A stretch of 64,000 nt of DNA from Acidimicrobiales bacterium (GTDB taxonomy: Bacteria; Actinomycetota; Acidimicrobiia; Acidimicrobiales; Aldehydirespiratoraceae). Below, piece after piece: positions 33,481 to 42,373 of the stretch (the first letter of the stretch is position 1; each line of letters opens with the position of its first letter). The translations under genes were made by a program, and so were the position numbers. Where the stretch lies: assembly GCA_029263175.1 (NCBI GenBank), contig JAJCXZ010000069.1, positions 40,902 to 104,901 on the forward strand. Direction: 5' to 3'. Below the pieces are notes generated by a model. That model was given only the letters and a program-made list of their open reading frames with translations, was not told where the DNA came from and did no database searches.

Positions 33481-36152
33481 CAGAGTCTTTGCCCACCGGC
33501 CTCCTGACGTTCCTCTTCACCGACATCGAAGGCAGTACGGATCGCTGGGAAGTCAACGCTCCCCAGATGGCTGCTGCGCTCGCTCATCACGACCAGGTTT
33601 TGCGACACGCGATCGAGGCGTCCGACGGGCACATCTTCAAGCACACGGGCGACGGGTTCGCAGCGGTGTTCCAATCGCCGCAGCGTGCAGTTGAAGCAGC
33701 GGTCGCCGGACAACTCGCGCTCCAGGCCGCCGACTGGGGTCCGGCTGAACGACTGAAGGTGCGGATGGGTGCGCATCTCGGCGAGGCTGTGGCATCCAAC
33801 GGTGACTATTTCGGGCCGCCCGTCAACCGCGCCGCCCGGGTTATGGACATCGCCAATGGTGACCAGATCGCAGTCTCGGAGGCGCTGGTCGGTCTGGTGC
33901 AGGGCATCACGCTCAACTCCGCCGGTACCCACGTGCTGAAGGGGATCGGCTCCGAGCACGTCCACTTCGTGAGTGACGATCGCCTGACGGCCGACGATCG
34001 AGCGCCACGGTCCCGGGTTTCCCAGATGGGAAGCCCCCTGCCTTCCCAGCTCGGCCGCCTGATCGGCCGCAACGAGGAGGTCGCCACCGCGCTGTCGCTT
34101 TTCGACACACATCGCATGGTGACGATCGTCGGGCCTGGTGGCGTGGGCAAATCTCGTCTCGCTTTCGAGATCGGACACTGGCTGACCGAGGCTGCACCGG
34201 AAGGCATTGTCCTGTGCGAGCTCGCCCCAGTGGGCGTCGACGACGCCGTGGAGTCGGTGGTCGCCGAGGCGGTCGGCGCGCGAATCCAACCCGGGATGAC
34301 GCTGGTCGAGAGCATCGCCAGCTATCTCGAGTCAAAGCACGTGTTGATCATCTTCGACAACTGCGAACACGTGTCAGCTGCAGCCCGTGAAGTCATCGCA
34401 GCCATTCTCGGTGTCGAGGGTCCGCTCATTCTGGCGACGAGTCGGGAGTCGGTCGGACTCCCCGGCGAACAGCTCTTCGGCCTGAATCCACTGGATCCCA
34501 CCACCTTTGGGGTCGATCTGTTCATCCAGCGTGCGCAAGAGCGCGATGTGTCCTTCGATGCCAGCGGGGCCCAGCGAGCGGTTGTGGAGGAAATCTGTCG
34601 CCGACTCGATGGCATGCCACTGGCCATCGAACTCGCAGCCGCATGGGTCCGTGTGCTCACACCCGAAGAGCTCGTCGAAAAGCTGGATGATCGCTTCCGT
34701 GTGCTGCGCGGTGGTCGCCGCGGCGGACGTCACGAGACCTTGCGCGACACGATCCGATGGTCCTACGAACAACTCGACGACGACCAGGCGGCTCTCTTCG
34801 ATCGACTCTCTGTTTTCGCGGGCGGATTCACGCTCGATGCTGTCGGTGCGGTGTGCTTCGACGGGGAAGACGACGGCATCGCCACCCTGGAAACCTTGAT
34901 GGCGCTCGTCGACAAGTCGATGGTGATGACCCAGCGTGGAGTCGGGCGGATCCGGTTCACGATGCTCGAAACGCTCCGCCAGTTTGGGCAGGAACAGCTC
35001 GACCAGTCAGGAGACAGCGAGACTCTGTTCCGACGCCACGCCGACCACTACGCGGGGATGGTCGAGGTTGACTGTGGTCAGCTGCTCTCCTCGAAGGAAG
35101 CCGAGATCTGGGATCACCTCGACCGTGAATGGTCGAATATTCGTGCCGCGTTCGACACGATTCTGGTGCACGGCGAGCTCGACAAGGCTGCCACGCTCAT
35201 CCTCGATCTCGGTCACTACGCGAGCTTGGCGATGCGGTTCGAGTTGTTCGAGTGGCTCGATGACCTCGCGGCAGAGCCTCTCGAGGATCGTGCCGATGCC
35301 GGGGCACTGTTTGGGCTTCAGGCGATGCGGTCGTACCTCACCGTGCTCCCGGGCCTGGTGACGTTCGCCCAACGGGGACTCGAGCTTGATCCGGTCGATC
35401 ACTACGGCTTCTGCCGGCTGGCACTGGCAGCCGAATACCTCAACAACGTGCACGACCCGACAGAGAGCGGAGCCGTCACCCGGGACTGGCTGGAACACCT
35501 CGATGACAGCATCCTCCCGGCCGTGGTTTGGGCCCGTGCGATGCGCACGTTCCAGCTCGCGCTCTACGAACCGTCAGAGCAGGAAGCCGCCGTTCAAGCG
35601 CGTCGGCTGCGCGAGATCGCGCACCGTACCGAGAGCGCAACCGTTTCTGCATTGGCTTCATGGGCGGAGGGACTTGTGGCGGCGATTGATGACCGCGAGC
35701 AAGCGATTCAGATCTGGGATGTGGGTCTCGATCGGGCGCGATCAGTGCATCAGGTCCACCTCGTGGTTCACCTCATCGTGGGTCTGATCATCCACTTCAA
35801 TGCCGGCACCGGCGACCTGTTGGATGTGCTCCGCCGTAGCAGGGCGATTATCGCCGAGGCGCTCGAACAGCACTATCTGGCCGGCAGCAGCCATCTGCTC
35901 GGGGTCGTCGCGATCGTGCTTGCTAGAGCTGGCGAGCCCGAACAGGGGGCGCGATTGCTCGGGGCGATGGAGGCCAATGGGCATCTTCCCCGCACCAACG
36001 CCACCCGTGCGATCGAGGCTGCGCTCGGCGACGCCACGGAGTCCGCCAAGGCCGCGGGGATTCACCTGTCGACCAGCGAGGCGGCAGCCGATGCCGTCGC
36101 GGCGCTGGACAAGGCGATAGCGGCGGCGGGCGACCGGGGGGCGGACCAGTGA
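33477..36152 (+). CDS. class III nucleotide cyclase-domain / AAA-type NTPase signalling protein (second paralogue)
   Basis: An 891-residue protein with the same architecture as the 13707 gene product. The cyclase domain carries 'FLFTDIEGSTDRWE' and 'KHTGDGFAAVFQS' with both metal-binding Asp positions, plus 'GDYFGPPVNRAARVM'. The P-loop ATPase has 'VGPGGVGKSRLAFEIG', Walker B-like 'VLIIFDNCEHVS' and 'ATSRESVGLPGEQ'. A long helical C-terminal region follows. GTG start 33477 overlaps the hydrolase stop (GTGA), and its own stop overlaps the start of the catalase-fold gene (GTGA), so all three are coupled. It probably provides the regulatory arm of this locus. Confidence 0.85.
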   Translation: MTESLPTGLLTFLFTDIEGSTDRWEVNAPQMAAALAHHDQVLRHAIEASDGHIFKHTGDGFAAVFQSPQRAVEAAVAGQLALQAADWGPAERLKVRMGAHLGEAVASNGDYFGPPVNRAARVMDIANGDQIAVSEALVGLVQGITLNSAGTHVLKGIGSEHVHFVSDDRLTADDRAPRSRVSQMGSPLPSQLGRLIGRNEEVATALSLFDTHRMVTIVGPGGVGKSRLAFEIGHWLTEAAPEGIVLCELAPVGVDDAVESVVAEAVGARIQPGMTLVESIASYLESKHVLIIFDNCEHVSAAAREVIAAILGVEGPLILATSRESVGLPGEQLFGLNPLDPTTFGVDLFIQRAQERDVSFDASGAQRAVVEEICRRLDGMPLAIELAAAWVRVLTPEELVEKLDDRFRVLRGGRRGGRHETLRDTIRWSYEQLDDDQAALFDRLSVFAGGFTLDAVGAVCFDGEDDGIATLETLMALVDKSMVMTQRGVGRIRFTMLETLRQFGQEQLDQSGDSETLFRRHADHYAGMVEVDCGQLLSSKEAEIWDHLDREWSNIRAAFDTILVHGELDKAATLILDLGHYASLAMRFELFEWLDDLAAEPLEDRADAGALFGLQAMRSYLTVLPGLVTFAQRGLELDPVDHYGFCRLALAAEYLNNVHDPTESGAVTRDWLEHLDDSILPAVVWARAMRTFQLALYEPSEQEAAVQARRLREIAHRTESATVSALASWAEGLVAAIDDREQAIQIWDVGLDRARSVHQVHLVVHLIVGLIIHFNAGTGDLLDVLRRSRAIIAEALEQHYLAGSSHLLGVVAIVLARAGEPEQGARLLGAMEANGHLPRTNATRAIEAALGDATESAKAAGIHLSTSEAAADAVAALDKAIAAAGDRGADQ

Positions 36153-37072
36153 GCGCCATCCCCGAGATCCCACGCCCTCCGGCCAACTACGAGTCGTTGA
36201 CGGCCGTCGCGAAGGCGGATTGGTTGTGGGAATCGCTGATCGCAGGAACGGCCTATCACCCGACCACCCAGCCCGATCTGAAGATGGCGTCGCCAGCGGC
36301 GTTCCTGAAGGTGGTTGCGCCGCGCAAGACACTGGCTTGGACGCTCGACAACCAGACCGATCTCATGGCTGCGGATCGACCGAAGATCATCCACGCCCAG
36401 GGAACCGTTGCGCTCGTGGCGCTCGAGATCGACGACAACAGTCGGTTCACTGGCGCCCTTGCCCCCGCGCCCGTCGGCGGCGGTGTTGGCCTGCTGCGAA
36501 TGTCGCTCGCCGTTCCGCCGAGCGGCAAAAAGGCAGTCACCCCTGGAATCGGCCTGAAGCTGCTCGTCGACGGCGCCCCCTCACTCGACCTGCTGGCGAT
36601 GAACCACACCGTTGGCCAGGGCCGAGACATCAACCTGTTCTCCAACACCTTCACCCACGACCTGACCGAGGAACACACGGAGCTCCGACCGCCGCAGGAG
36701 TTCCTGCAGAAGTTCTTCAACCGCGTCTCTACCGCTCCTCGCCGACTGACGATCGATCATCTCGCCGCCACGGCCACCGATGGTTCGACCGCGGCGGACC
36801 CTCAGCGACCGGGCCGGCTGGTGTTCGCGCCGCATGCCGACGTGCTGCGTGTGTTCCGCGGCCGTGCGCACGAGGACTTCCGCGACACGCTCGCGCTGAT
36901 CGAACCCGGCGCCTGTCTCTACGACGTGCTCGCCGTTGACGGGAAGGACGAGTCCAGTATCGGACGAATCCGTCTACGGAAACACTTCACCGCTTCCGCC
37001 GGGGGAGATCGCCTGTTCTTCCGGCACGTCCAGGACCCCGCGGACCGGGTCCCGTCGTCAGAAACTGACTGA
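36149..37072 (+). CDS. catalase-fold (catalase-like haem) protein
   Basis: A 307-residue protein whose core follows the catalase fold. H82 in 'RPKIIHAQGTVALVALEI' matches the distal-His strand (VVHARG...FEV), R118 in 'GLLRMSL' matches the 'WIRFSNG' Arg, and N152 in 'GIGLKLLVDGAPSLDLLAMNH' matches the distal Asn in 'GMAIKLLG...DFLLINH'. The canonical proximal Tyr motif R-x-F-x-Y-x-D-T-H of true catalases is not evident, and the protein is shorter than catalases (about 480). Mini-catalase-like relatives paired with lipoxygenases transform fatty-acid hydroperoxides. GTG start overlaps the preceding stop. Its 3' end overlaps the lipoxygenase by 15 bp. Confidence 0.62.
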   Translation: MSAIPEIPRPPANYESLTAVAKADWLWESLIAGTAYHPTTQPDLKMASPAAFLKVVAPRKTLAWTLDNQTDLMAADRPKIIHAQGTVALVALEIDDNSRFTGALAPAPVGGGVGLLRMSLAVPPSGKKAVTPGIGLKLLVDGAPSLDLLAMNHTVGQGRDINLFSNTFTHDLTEEHTELRPPQEFLQKFFNRVSTAPRRLTIDHLAATATDGSTAADPQRPGRLVFAPHADVLRVFRGRAHEDFRDTLALIEPGACLYDVLAVDGKDESSIGRIRLRKHFTASAGGDRLFFRHVQDPADRVPSSETD

Positions 37073-38638
37073 CGCCTCCCAGTTGGTGGGTTGCATCATC
37101 CGGAACGGGATGTCGCGCTTCGCGTTTCGCTGAACGAGCGTGGCCTCAAGTTCGCGCAGGGTCCCCTGGAGGTCTTCGACAGCCACTCGCAGCTTCGGGT
37201 CGTCGATGAACCGAGCGGCGTTGATCGTCATAAGGTTGTTGCCGGCCACGTTGAATCGGCTGACGAACGCGGCCTGGTCCATCAAGAAGACCGAGCCCGC
37301 CGATGGCGGTGGCGGCTTCTCACCGGCGGCGAGCATGCGCAGGTGATTGATATCGATCGCCATCTTGTCTTCGGGGTCGCGAGAGTCGAGGATCGGCGAG
37401 ATGTTTCCGCAGACCTCGTGGATGACGTTGTTGTAGATGAGCGCGGTCATCAGCTCGGCGAGGTCGGCCCGGCTCTCGAGGGTGGGAATGTTGTTGTCGG
37501 CATCAGGCAACAACCGACGCAGGGTCCAATACCAGCCGATGAGGTCATTGTCGGACCGCACGTCGTCGTCGGTGATGTCGAGCTGAGTGAGATGGCGATC
37601 AACGACTTCGACAATGGCCGGCCAGACCTCCTTTGCATCCTCGACATATGGGTGATCGGGGATCGCTTCGATGCCGCGCTTCTCCAGGTCACGGGGCACC
37701 AGCCACTCGTCGAAATCGAACAGCCGACTTGCGTTCTCGATCAGCTTGCGAGCGTCCTCCGGCGTGAGGAAATTCGAGCGCAGAAAATAGCTGTCCTCTG
37801 TGAACAGCGCCTTGTAGGCGTTGTTGTTGACCATCGCGGTGCCATACGTGAAGAAGTCCATGAACTCCCGCAGCGGGTGCCACACGGGCAACGCATACGC
37901 CGCGAGTGCATAGGCCTGGCCAACCATGAGATGGGAGTTCAGGAGGTGGCGGACGAACGCCGAATAGCGGGCGTCGAGGGCGTTGACGACGCGCTTGGCA
38001 TTGTCCCAACCATCCTCGCCGGGCCGATGAACCACCTCACCGATATGGATGCGAGTGGCCACCAGGTCGTCCTTGACCTCGAAGCGGGCGACGGTTGCCG
38101 GGAGGACCCCGTCGAAAAGGTCGGTGAAGTCGAGGGCAAAGCAATCAGTATCGACACCGTCGCCGGCGACGACATCCGGTTCGACTTTCGTGAGCATGAA
38201 CGGGTTGGGGCCCTGAAGTCTCAGCGCGGTGAATGTGGAGTCCTCGGACGGATCACCCCACTCGTCTTCGCCCGGCGGAAAGGACCTGTTCCAGCTGCTC
38301 CCGGGTGACCACGGGATCGATGGGTCCACTGGTGCCTTGCCATAGATGGCCCAGCCGAGCTTTCCGACGCCGTAATACGGCAGGTTGTAGCGGAGCGGAA
38401 GGGCGGCTTCCTTCGGCATTCTCTCGGCGGCCAGGAGATTCGTGGGGAGCCAACCCACGTTCTTGTAGACCCGCGCCGCGGGCACAAGCCGTGGTGGCGG
38501 GCTCGCGGCGACGACCCGTTTCCGGAAGCTCTTTCGGCTCGAGTGTTCGAGAGTGCGCTGGTGAGCCTTGCGCATCCGCACGATCATTTCGACCTTCAGG
38601 CGATCGACCAGGGGAGGTTGTGGCGAGGATTCGGGCAT
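37058..38638 (-). CDS. bacterial lipoxygenase family protein
   Basis: A 526-residue protein matching the catalytic domain of lipoxygenases, which dioxygenate polyunsaturated fatty acids to hydroperoxides at a non-haem iron. Landmarks: 'RLQGPNPFML' (142-149 region), H231-x4-H236 in 'RHLLNSHLMVGQAYALAAYALPVWHPL' with H254, T267 and 'NNNAYKAL' following, and H407 in 'IYNNVIHEVCGNISP'. The C-terminus '...NWEASVSF' aligns with the family '...NSISI'. Two iron-ligand positions differ: the Asn is one residue later than usual (N412) and the terminal Ile is Phe. No PLAT domain and no signal peptide. Convergent with the catalase-fold gene. Confidence 0.82.
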   Translation of the reverse strand: MPESSPQPPLVDRLKVEMIVRMRKAHQRTLEHSSRKSFRKRVVAASPPPRLVPAARVYKNVGWLPTNLLAAERMPKEAALPLRYNLPYYGVGKLGWAIYGKAPVDPSIPWSPGSSWNRSFPPGEDEWGDPSEDSTFTALRLQGPNPFMLTKVEPDVVAGDGVDTDCFALDFTDLFDGVLPATVARFEVKDDLVATRIHIGEVVHRPGEDGWDNAKRVVNALDARYSAFVRHLLNSHLMVGQAYALAAYALPVWHPLREFMDFFTYGTAMVNNNAYKALFTEDSYFLRSNFLTPEDARKLIENASRLFDFDEWLVPRDLEKRGIEAIPDHPYVEDAKEVWPAIVEVVDRHLTQLDITDDDVRSDNDLIGWYWTLRRLLPDADNNIPTLESRADLAELMTALIYNNVIHEVCGNISPILDSRDPEDKMAIDINHLRMLAAGEKPPPPSAGSVFLMDQAAFVSRFNVAGNNLMTINAARFIDDPKLRVAVEDLQGTLRELEATLVQRNAKRDIPFRMMQPTNWEASVSF

Positions 38639-38742
38639 GTCCCCAGGAACCTAGATGGTTTCGTCGCGAACATGCCAGGGTGGTCGCCGGCTACCGCACG
38701 CGCGAAGATGTGCACGAGGAGCGATGCAAAGGGAGGTTTGCG

Positions 38743-39855
38743 GTGGACGCCAAATCCTTCGTCCAATCGACGCTTGAGACAGTGGGGATCGAGATCGGCG
38801 GCGACGGGCCGGCCGACATCGACGTTCATGACGAACGGGCCTACGACCGAATCCTTCGAGATCGAGAACTCGGTCTCGGGGAGTCGTACCAGGAGGGATG
38901 GTGGAGCGCGAACCAACTCGACGAGTTCCTCTCCGTCGTCCAGGAAGCCGATCTTCGTGAAGCGGTACGACCGAGCCTTGCGCTGGCCAAGCTTTCAGTC
39001 AGTTCGAGGTTGCTGAATCGTCAGTCGGTCGACCGGGCGTCCAAGAACGCGTCGGCGCACTACGACATCGGCAACGATCTCTATGAGCGAATGCTCGACA
39101 AGCGCATGATCTACTCGTGCGCCTACTGGCATCACGCCGAAGATCTCGATTCGGCCCAAGAAGCCAAGCTCGACCTGATCTGTCGCAAGCTCGGCCTCGA
39201 GCGGGGGATGCGGCTGCTCGACATCGGGTGTGGATGGGGCGGTCTCGCCCAGTTCGCCGCTGAGCGCTACGACGTTCACGTCACCGGTATCTCCCCGGCC
39301 ATCGAGCAAGTCAAACTTGCCAAGGAGCGGACCGCGGGGCTGCCCGTTCTCATCAAGCAGGCCGACTATCGCGACCTCGAGGGTCGATTCGACCGGATCG
39401 TTTCCGTCGGAATGATGGAGCACGTCGGCAGCCGAAATCTCGACGTGTTCTTTCAACGATGTGACGCGCTGCTCGACCCTGACGGGATGATGCTGCATCA
39501 CACGATCGGGTCAAACGACTGGCAGACCCACACCGATCCGTGGTTCGACAAATACGTCTTTCCCGGAGGGGTGCTGCCTTCACTCGGCCAGATCGGCAAG
39601 GCATGCGCACACGTGTGGACGATCGAAGACGTGCACAACTTCGGTCCGGATTACGACCGCACCCTCATGGAGTGGCACACCAACATCGCTTCACGGTGGG
39701 GCGAGATCCCGCAATACGACGATCGGTTCCGTCGCACCTGGGACTACTACCTCAAGGGCTCAGCTGCCGGCTTCCGAGTCCGGGCGCTACAGCTCTTCCA
39801 GGTGGTCTTCACGAAAGCGCGGCGGCGTCACCCGGTGTACGAGGCCGTTCGGTAG
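38743..39855 (+). CDS. cfa: cyclopropane-fatty-acyl-phospholipid synthase family methyltransferase
   Basis: Predicted 370 residues from GTG 38743, 6 nt after GGGAGG; a longer in-frame reading to 38233 is antisense to the lipoxygenase and rejected. The SAM site is 'RLLDIGCGWGGLAQFAAERYDVHVTGIS' (157 onward), with 'ASAHYDIGNDLYERMLDKRMIYSCAYW' before and 'VSVGMMEHVG' after, all hallmarks of Cfa-type enzymes that add a methylene or methyl group to the double bond of membrane acyl chains. E. coli Cfa is 382 residues. It is divergent from the lipoxygenase with 104 nt between starts, a notable pairing because both act on unsaturated acyl chains. Confidence 0.9.
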   Translation: MDAKSFVQSTLETVGIEIGGDGPADIDVHDERAYDRILRDRELGLGESYQEGWWSANQLDEFLSVVQEADLREAVRPSLALAKLSVSSRLLNRQSVDRASKNASAHYDIGNDLYERMLDKRMIYSCAYWHHAEDLDSAQEAKLDLICRKLGLERGMRLLDIGCGWGGLAQFAAERYDVHVTGISPAIEQVKLAKERTAGLPVLIKQADYRDLEGRFDRIVSVGMMEHVGSRNLDVFFQRCDALLDPDGMMLHHTIGSNDWQTHTDPWFDKYVFPGGVLPSLGQIGKACAHVWTIEDVHNFGPDYDRTLMEWHTNIASRWGEIPQYDDRFRRTWDYYLKGSAAGFRVRALQLFQVVFTKARRRHPVYEAVR

Positions 39856-40951
39856 CGCCAGAAGCGCTGAACGCAGTGATCACGTAGGCGGTGATGATCG
39901 GCGCCACGGCGCGGCTGATGTCGAAGAAACGCCACCAGACCTGCTGCGTCATCAAGATGGCGACGACGATGAAACCGGTCGCACCGAATGCGAGCGCGTT
40001 GGGGCGTTGCCACGCGCGAAGGACGAGCAGCGGCATCACGATGATGAGCCCGGCGACCACACCGAGATCGATGGGATTGTCGAGCCAATTCTCCAGGGAG
40101 TCGAGCATGCCGCCGAATGGCGGACCGAACTCTTGCACTTCGTTGACGCCGTCGTGGGAATCCAGCCGCAGTCGCACGTAGCCCGCCCAGGCAGTCACCG
40201 TGAGCGCAGGGATGCCGCCGAGAAGCCAGGGGATCCGGCGAGTCTGCCAAAGACGGTAGACACAGACACCGGCCAGATAGAGCAGCATGACTTCGCGCGC
40301 GAGCACAGCCGCGGCGAACCAGGCAATGGCCCGGCGTTGTCGGCCCTCCTCGAGGGCGAGTGTGCCCCAGAGCGCCGCGGCGAACGCGAGAATTCCGGCG
40401 CCGGAGATGTCGAATTCGAAGATGACACCGGGGTTCAGCAAGAAGGCCAGACCAAGCCATGGTGTGCCGCCGAGTCGGGTGGCCAGACGACCGGCCGCGA
40501 CCGTGCCGAGCGCGAGGGCAGCGACGTTTGTGACCGCCATCGTCCACAACACGGCTTCGGCCGGCAGCAGGCCGCCGACGCCAGCGATGGTCGGGAACAG
40601 CATGCGTTGGGCGCGGTACACGGGTCGGTCCAGATGGATGGCGTGCTCATCAGGCGATAGGTAGAACGGGTCGAGGGCCTGCAGGAAGAACATGCTGCCG
40701 TCATGACCGAGAAGGTCGACAGTGGCCACATCACGGCCCAAGACGTCCTCGACATGGGCGGTTCGTTCGGCGACCGTGTCACCCGCACCAAACTTGATGA
40801 GGCCGGCGATGTCACCGTCGTGACGAAGCAACGACGCCGCAACGATCAGGATGCCGACGACGATGGCCACGGCGATCAAGCGCCGTTCATCCCGTCTCAC
40901 AGGGGTGGTCGTTGGACGCGAAGGGGCCGACAGATCAGGCATCACACCCAA
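39809..40951 (-). CDS. polytopic membrane protein, GT-C-like
   Basis: A 380-residue protein with about nine hydrophobic segments ('LIAVAIVVGILIVAASLL', 'AVLWTMAVTNVAALALGTVAAG', 'GAGILAFAAALWGTLAL', 'AIAWFAAAVLAREVMLLYLAGVCVY', ...). The first periplasmic loop contains acidic and aromatic residues ('HDGSMFFLQALDPFYLSPDEHAIHLDRPVYRAQRMLFP'), the layout of GT-C-type membrane glycosyltransferases. No definitive family call. Start is TTG 40951, GTG 40945 or ATG 40942; all three lie in the loop of an 11-bp hairpin. Its 3' end overlaps the cfa gene by 47 bp on the opposite strand. Confidence 0.65.
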   Translation of the reverse strand: MGVMPDLSAPSRPTTTPVRRDERRLIAVAIVVGILIVAASLLRHDGDIAGLIKFGAGDTVAERTAHVEDVLGRDVATVDLLGHDGSMFFLQALDPFYLSPDEHAIHLDRPVYRAQRMLFPTIAGVGGLLPAEAVLWTMAVTNVAALALGTVAAGRLATRLGGTPWLGLAFLLNPGVIFEFDISGAGILAFAAALWGTLALEEGRQRRAIAWFAAAVLAREVMLLYLAGVCVYRLWQTRRIPWLLGGIPALTVTAWAGYVRLRLDSHDGVNEVQEFGPPFGGMLDSLENWLDNPIDLGVVAGLIIVMPLLVLRAWQRPNALAFGATGFIVVAILMTQQVWWRFFDISRAVAPIITAYVITAFSASGATERPRTPGDAAALS

Positions 40952-40963
40952 CCTGTCGGCCCC
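40923..40963. promoter_or_regulatory. 11-bp hairpin enclosing the start region of the 40951 gene
   Basis: GGGGCCGACAG (40923-40933) and CTGTCGGCCCC (40953-40963) are exact reverse complements separated by 19 nt. That loop contains all plausible start codons of the minus-strand membrane protein gene. It lies 66 nt downstream of aceA on the same strand, so it could be an aceA terminator (there is no T tract) or a translational control element. Confidence 0.4.
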
Positions 40964-41028
40964 AACACCCGTTCTGTGACGACTTGGTCGGCTCAGTGCC
41001 GATCAAGTCATCGGAAAACCGGGGAGGT

Positions 41029-42318
41029 CTAGTGGAACTGTTCCTCTTCGGTCGAACCGGCGAGAGCGAGGGTCGAGGCCTGGCCTCCGGAGACGATGGT
41101 GGCGATCTTGTCGAAGTAGCCGGCCCCGACCTCACGCTGGTGCTTGACGGCGGTGTAGCCATCGCCTTCCAGGGCGAACTCGCGCTCCTGCAGCTCGACG
41201 TATGCCGTCATGTCCCTGGCGGTGTAGCCCTTGGCGAGCTCGAAGGCCGAGGTGTTCAACGCGTGCCAACCGGCGAGCGTGATGAACTGGAAGGCGTAAC
41301 CCATCGCACCGAGCTCCTTTTGGAACTTGGCGATGTCGTCGTCGTCGAGGTGGGCCTTCCAGTTGAAGGAAGGCGAGCAGTTGTAGCTCAGCATCTGATC
41401 GGGGTAGACGGCTTTGACGGCTTCGGCGAACTCGCGAGCCTGGCCGAGGTCGGGCGTAGCGGTCTCGCACCAGATGAGGTCGGAATAGGGGGCGTAGGCG
41501 ATGGCACGTTTGATCGGCGTGGCCATGCCCGGCTCGGTGTAATAGAAGCCTTCGGCGGAACGTTCACCGGTGAGGAACTCCTGGTCACGTTCGTCCACGT
41601 CTGTGGTGATGAGGTTGGCGGCCAGAGCATCGGTGCGGGCGAGCACGATGGAGGGGACGCCGGCGACGTCAGCGGCGAGACGAGCAGCGGTCAGCGTGGT
41701 GATGTGCTGTTGCGTCGGTATCAGGACCTTGCCGCCCATGTGACCGCACTTCTTGGCGGAGCTGAGCTGATCTTCCCAGTGAACGCCGGCCGCGCCAGAC
41801 TCGATCATGCCCTTCATGAGTTCGTAGGCGTTGAGCGGGCCACCGAAGCCGGCCTCGGCATCAGCGACGATCGGGAGCATGTAGTCGATCGACGGGTTGC
41901 CGTCGGTTTCGCTCCACTCGATCTGGTCAGCGCGACGCAGGGCGTTGTTGAGGCGGGCCACGACGGAGGGAACCGAATTGGCGGGGTAGAGCGATTGGTC
42001 GGGATAGACCTGACCGGCGAGGTTGGCGTCACCGGCGACCTGCCAGCCCGACAGGTAGATGGCGGGAAGGCCACCCTTGGCGTAGTTGATGGCCTGGCCG
42101 CCGGTCATGGTGCCGAGCGCATGGACATAGTCCATGTTGTTGACACGGTCCCAGAGCTTCTCGGCGCCTTGGCGAGCGAGCGTGTACTCGGGGGCGACGG
42201 AGCCGCGGAGACGAACGACGTCTTCGGCGGTGTAGTCACGGGTGGCGCCGTTCCAACGAGGGTTCTCGGCCCAGTCCTTCTTGAGGGCTGCGACCTGCTC
42301 GTCAAAGCTCGGGTTCAT
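41029..42318 (-). CDS. aceA: isocitrate lyase
   Basis: A 429-residue isocitrate lyase, which splits isocitrate into glyoxylate and succinate and starts the glyoxylate shunt. The catalytic signature K189-K-C191-G-H193 ('[14 protein letters not shown]') and '[36 protein letters not shown]' are intact, as is '[11 protein letters not shown]'. Length matches the typical bacterial short form (about 430). It is preceded by AAGGAG and lies 55 nt after aceB on the same strand; that gap holds a small hairpin (42344-42363). Co-transcription with aceB and control by the divergent RamB-type regulator are likely. Confidence 0.97.
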   Translation of the reverse strand: MNPSFDEQVAALKKDWAENPRWNGATRDYTAEDVVRLRGSVAPEYTLARQGAEKLWDRVNNMDYVHALGTMTGGQAINYAKGGLPAIYLSGWQVAGDANLAGQVYPDQSLYPANSVPSVVARLNNALRRADQIEWSETDGNPSIDYMLPIVADAEAGFGGPLNAYELMKGMIESGAAGVHWEDQLSSAKKCGHMGGKVLIPTQQHITTLTAARLAADVAGVPSIVLARTDALAANLITTDVDERDQEFLTGERSAEGFYYTEPGMATPIKRAIAYAPYSDLIWCETATPDLGQAREFAEAVKAVYPDQMLSYNCSPSFNWKAHLDDDDIAKFQKELGAMGYAFQFITLAGWHALNTSAFELAKGYTARDMTAYVELQEREFALEGDGYTAVKHQREVGAGYFDKIATIVSGGQASTLALAGSTEEEQFH

Positions 42319-42373
42319 GGGTTCTCCTTGGGGGGTGGGTCAACGCCGGGTTTGTTGCCGGCGCGGGGTCGGG

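Noticed and set aside
37058..38638. Animal-type haem peroxidase or cyclooxygenase identity
   Set aside because: The H-x4-H, the LxGxNP segment and the terminal 'SVSF' fit lipoxygenase; no peroxidase distal/proximal His motif is present.
38233..38742. 170-codon extension upstream of cfa
   Set aside because: It is antisense to the lipoxygenase and low in family similarity; a strong ribosome-binding site supports GTG 38743.
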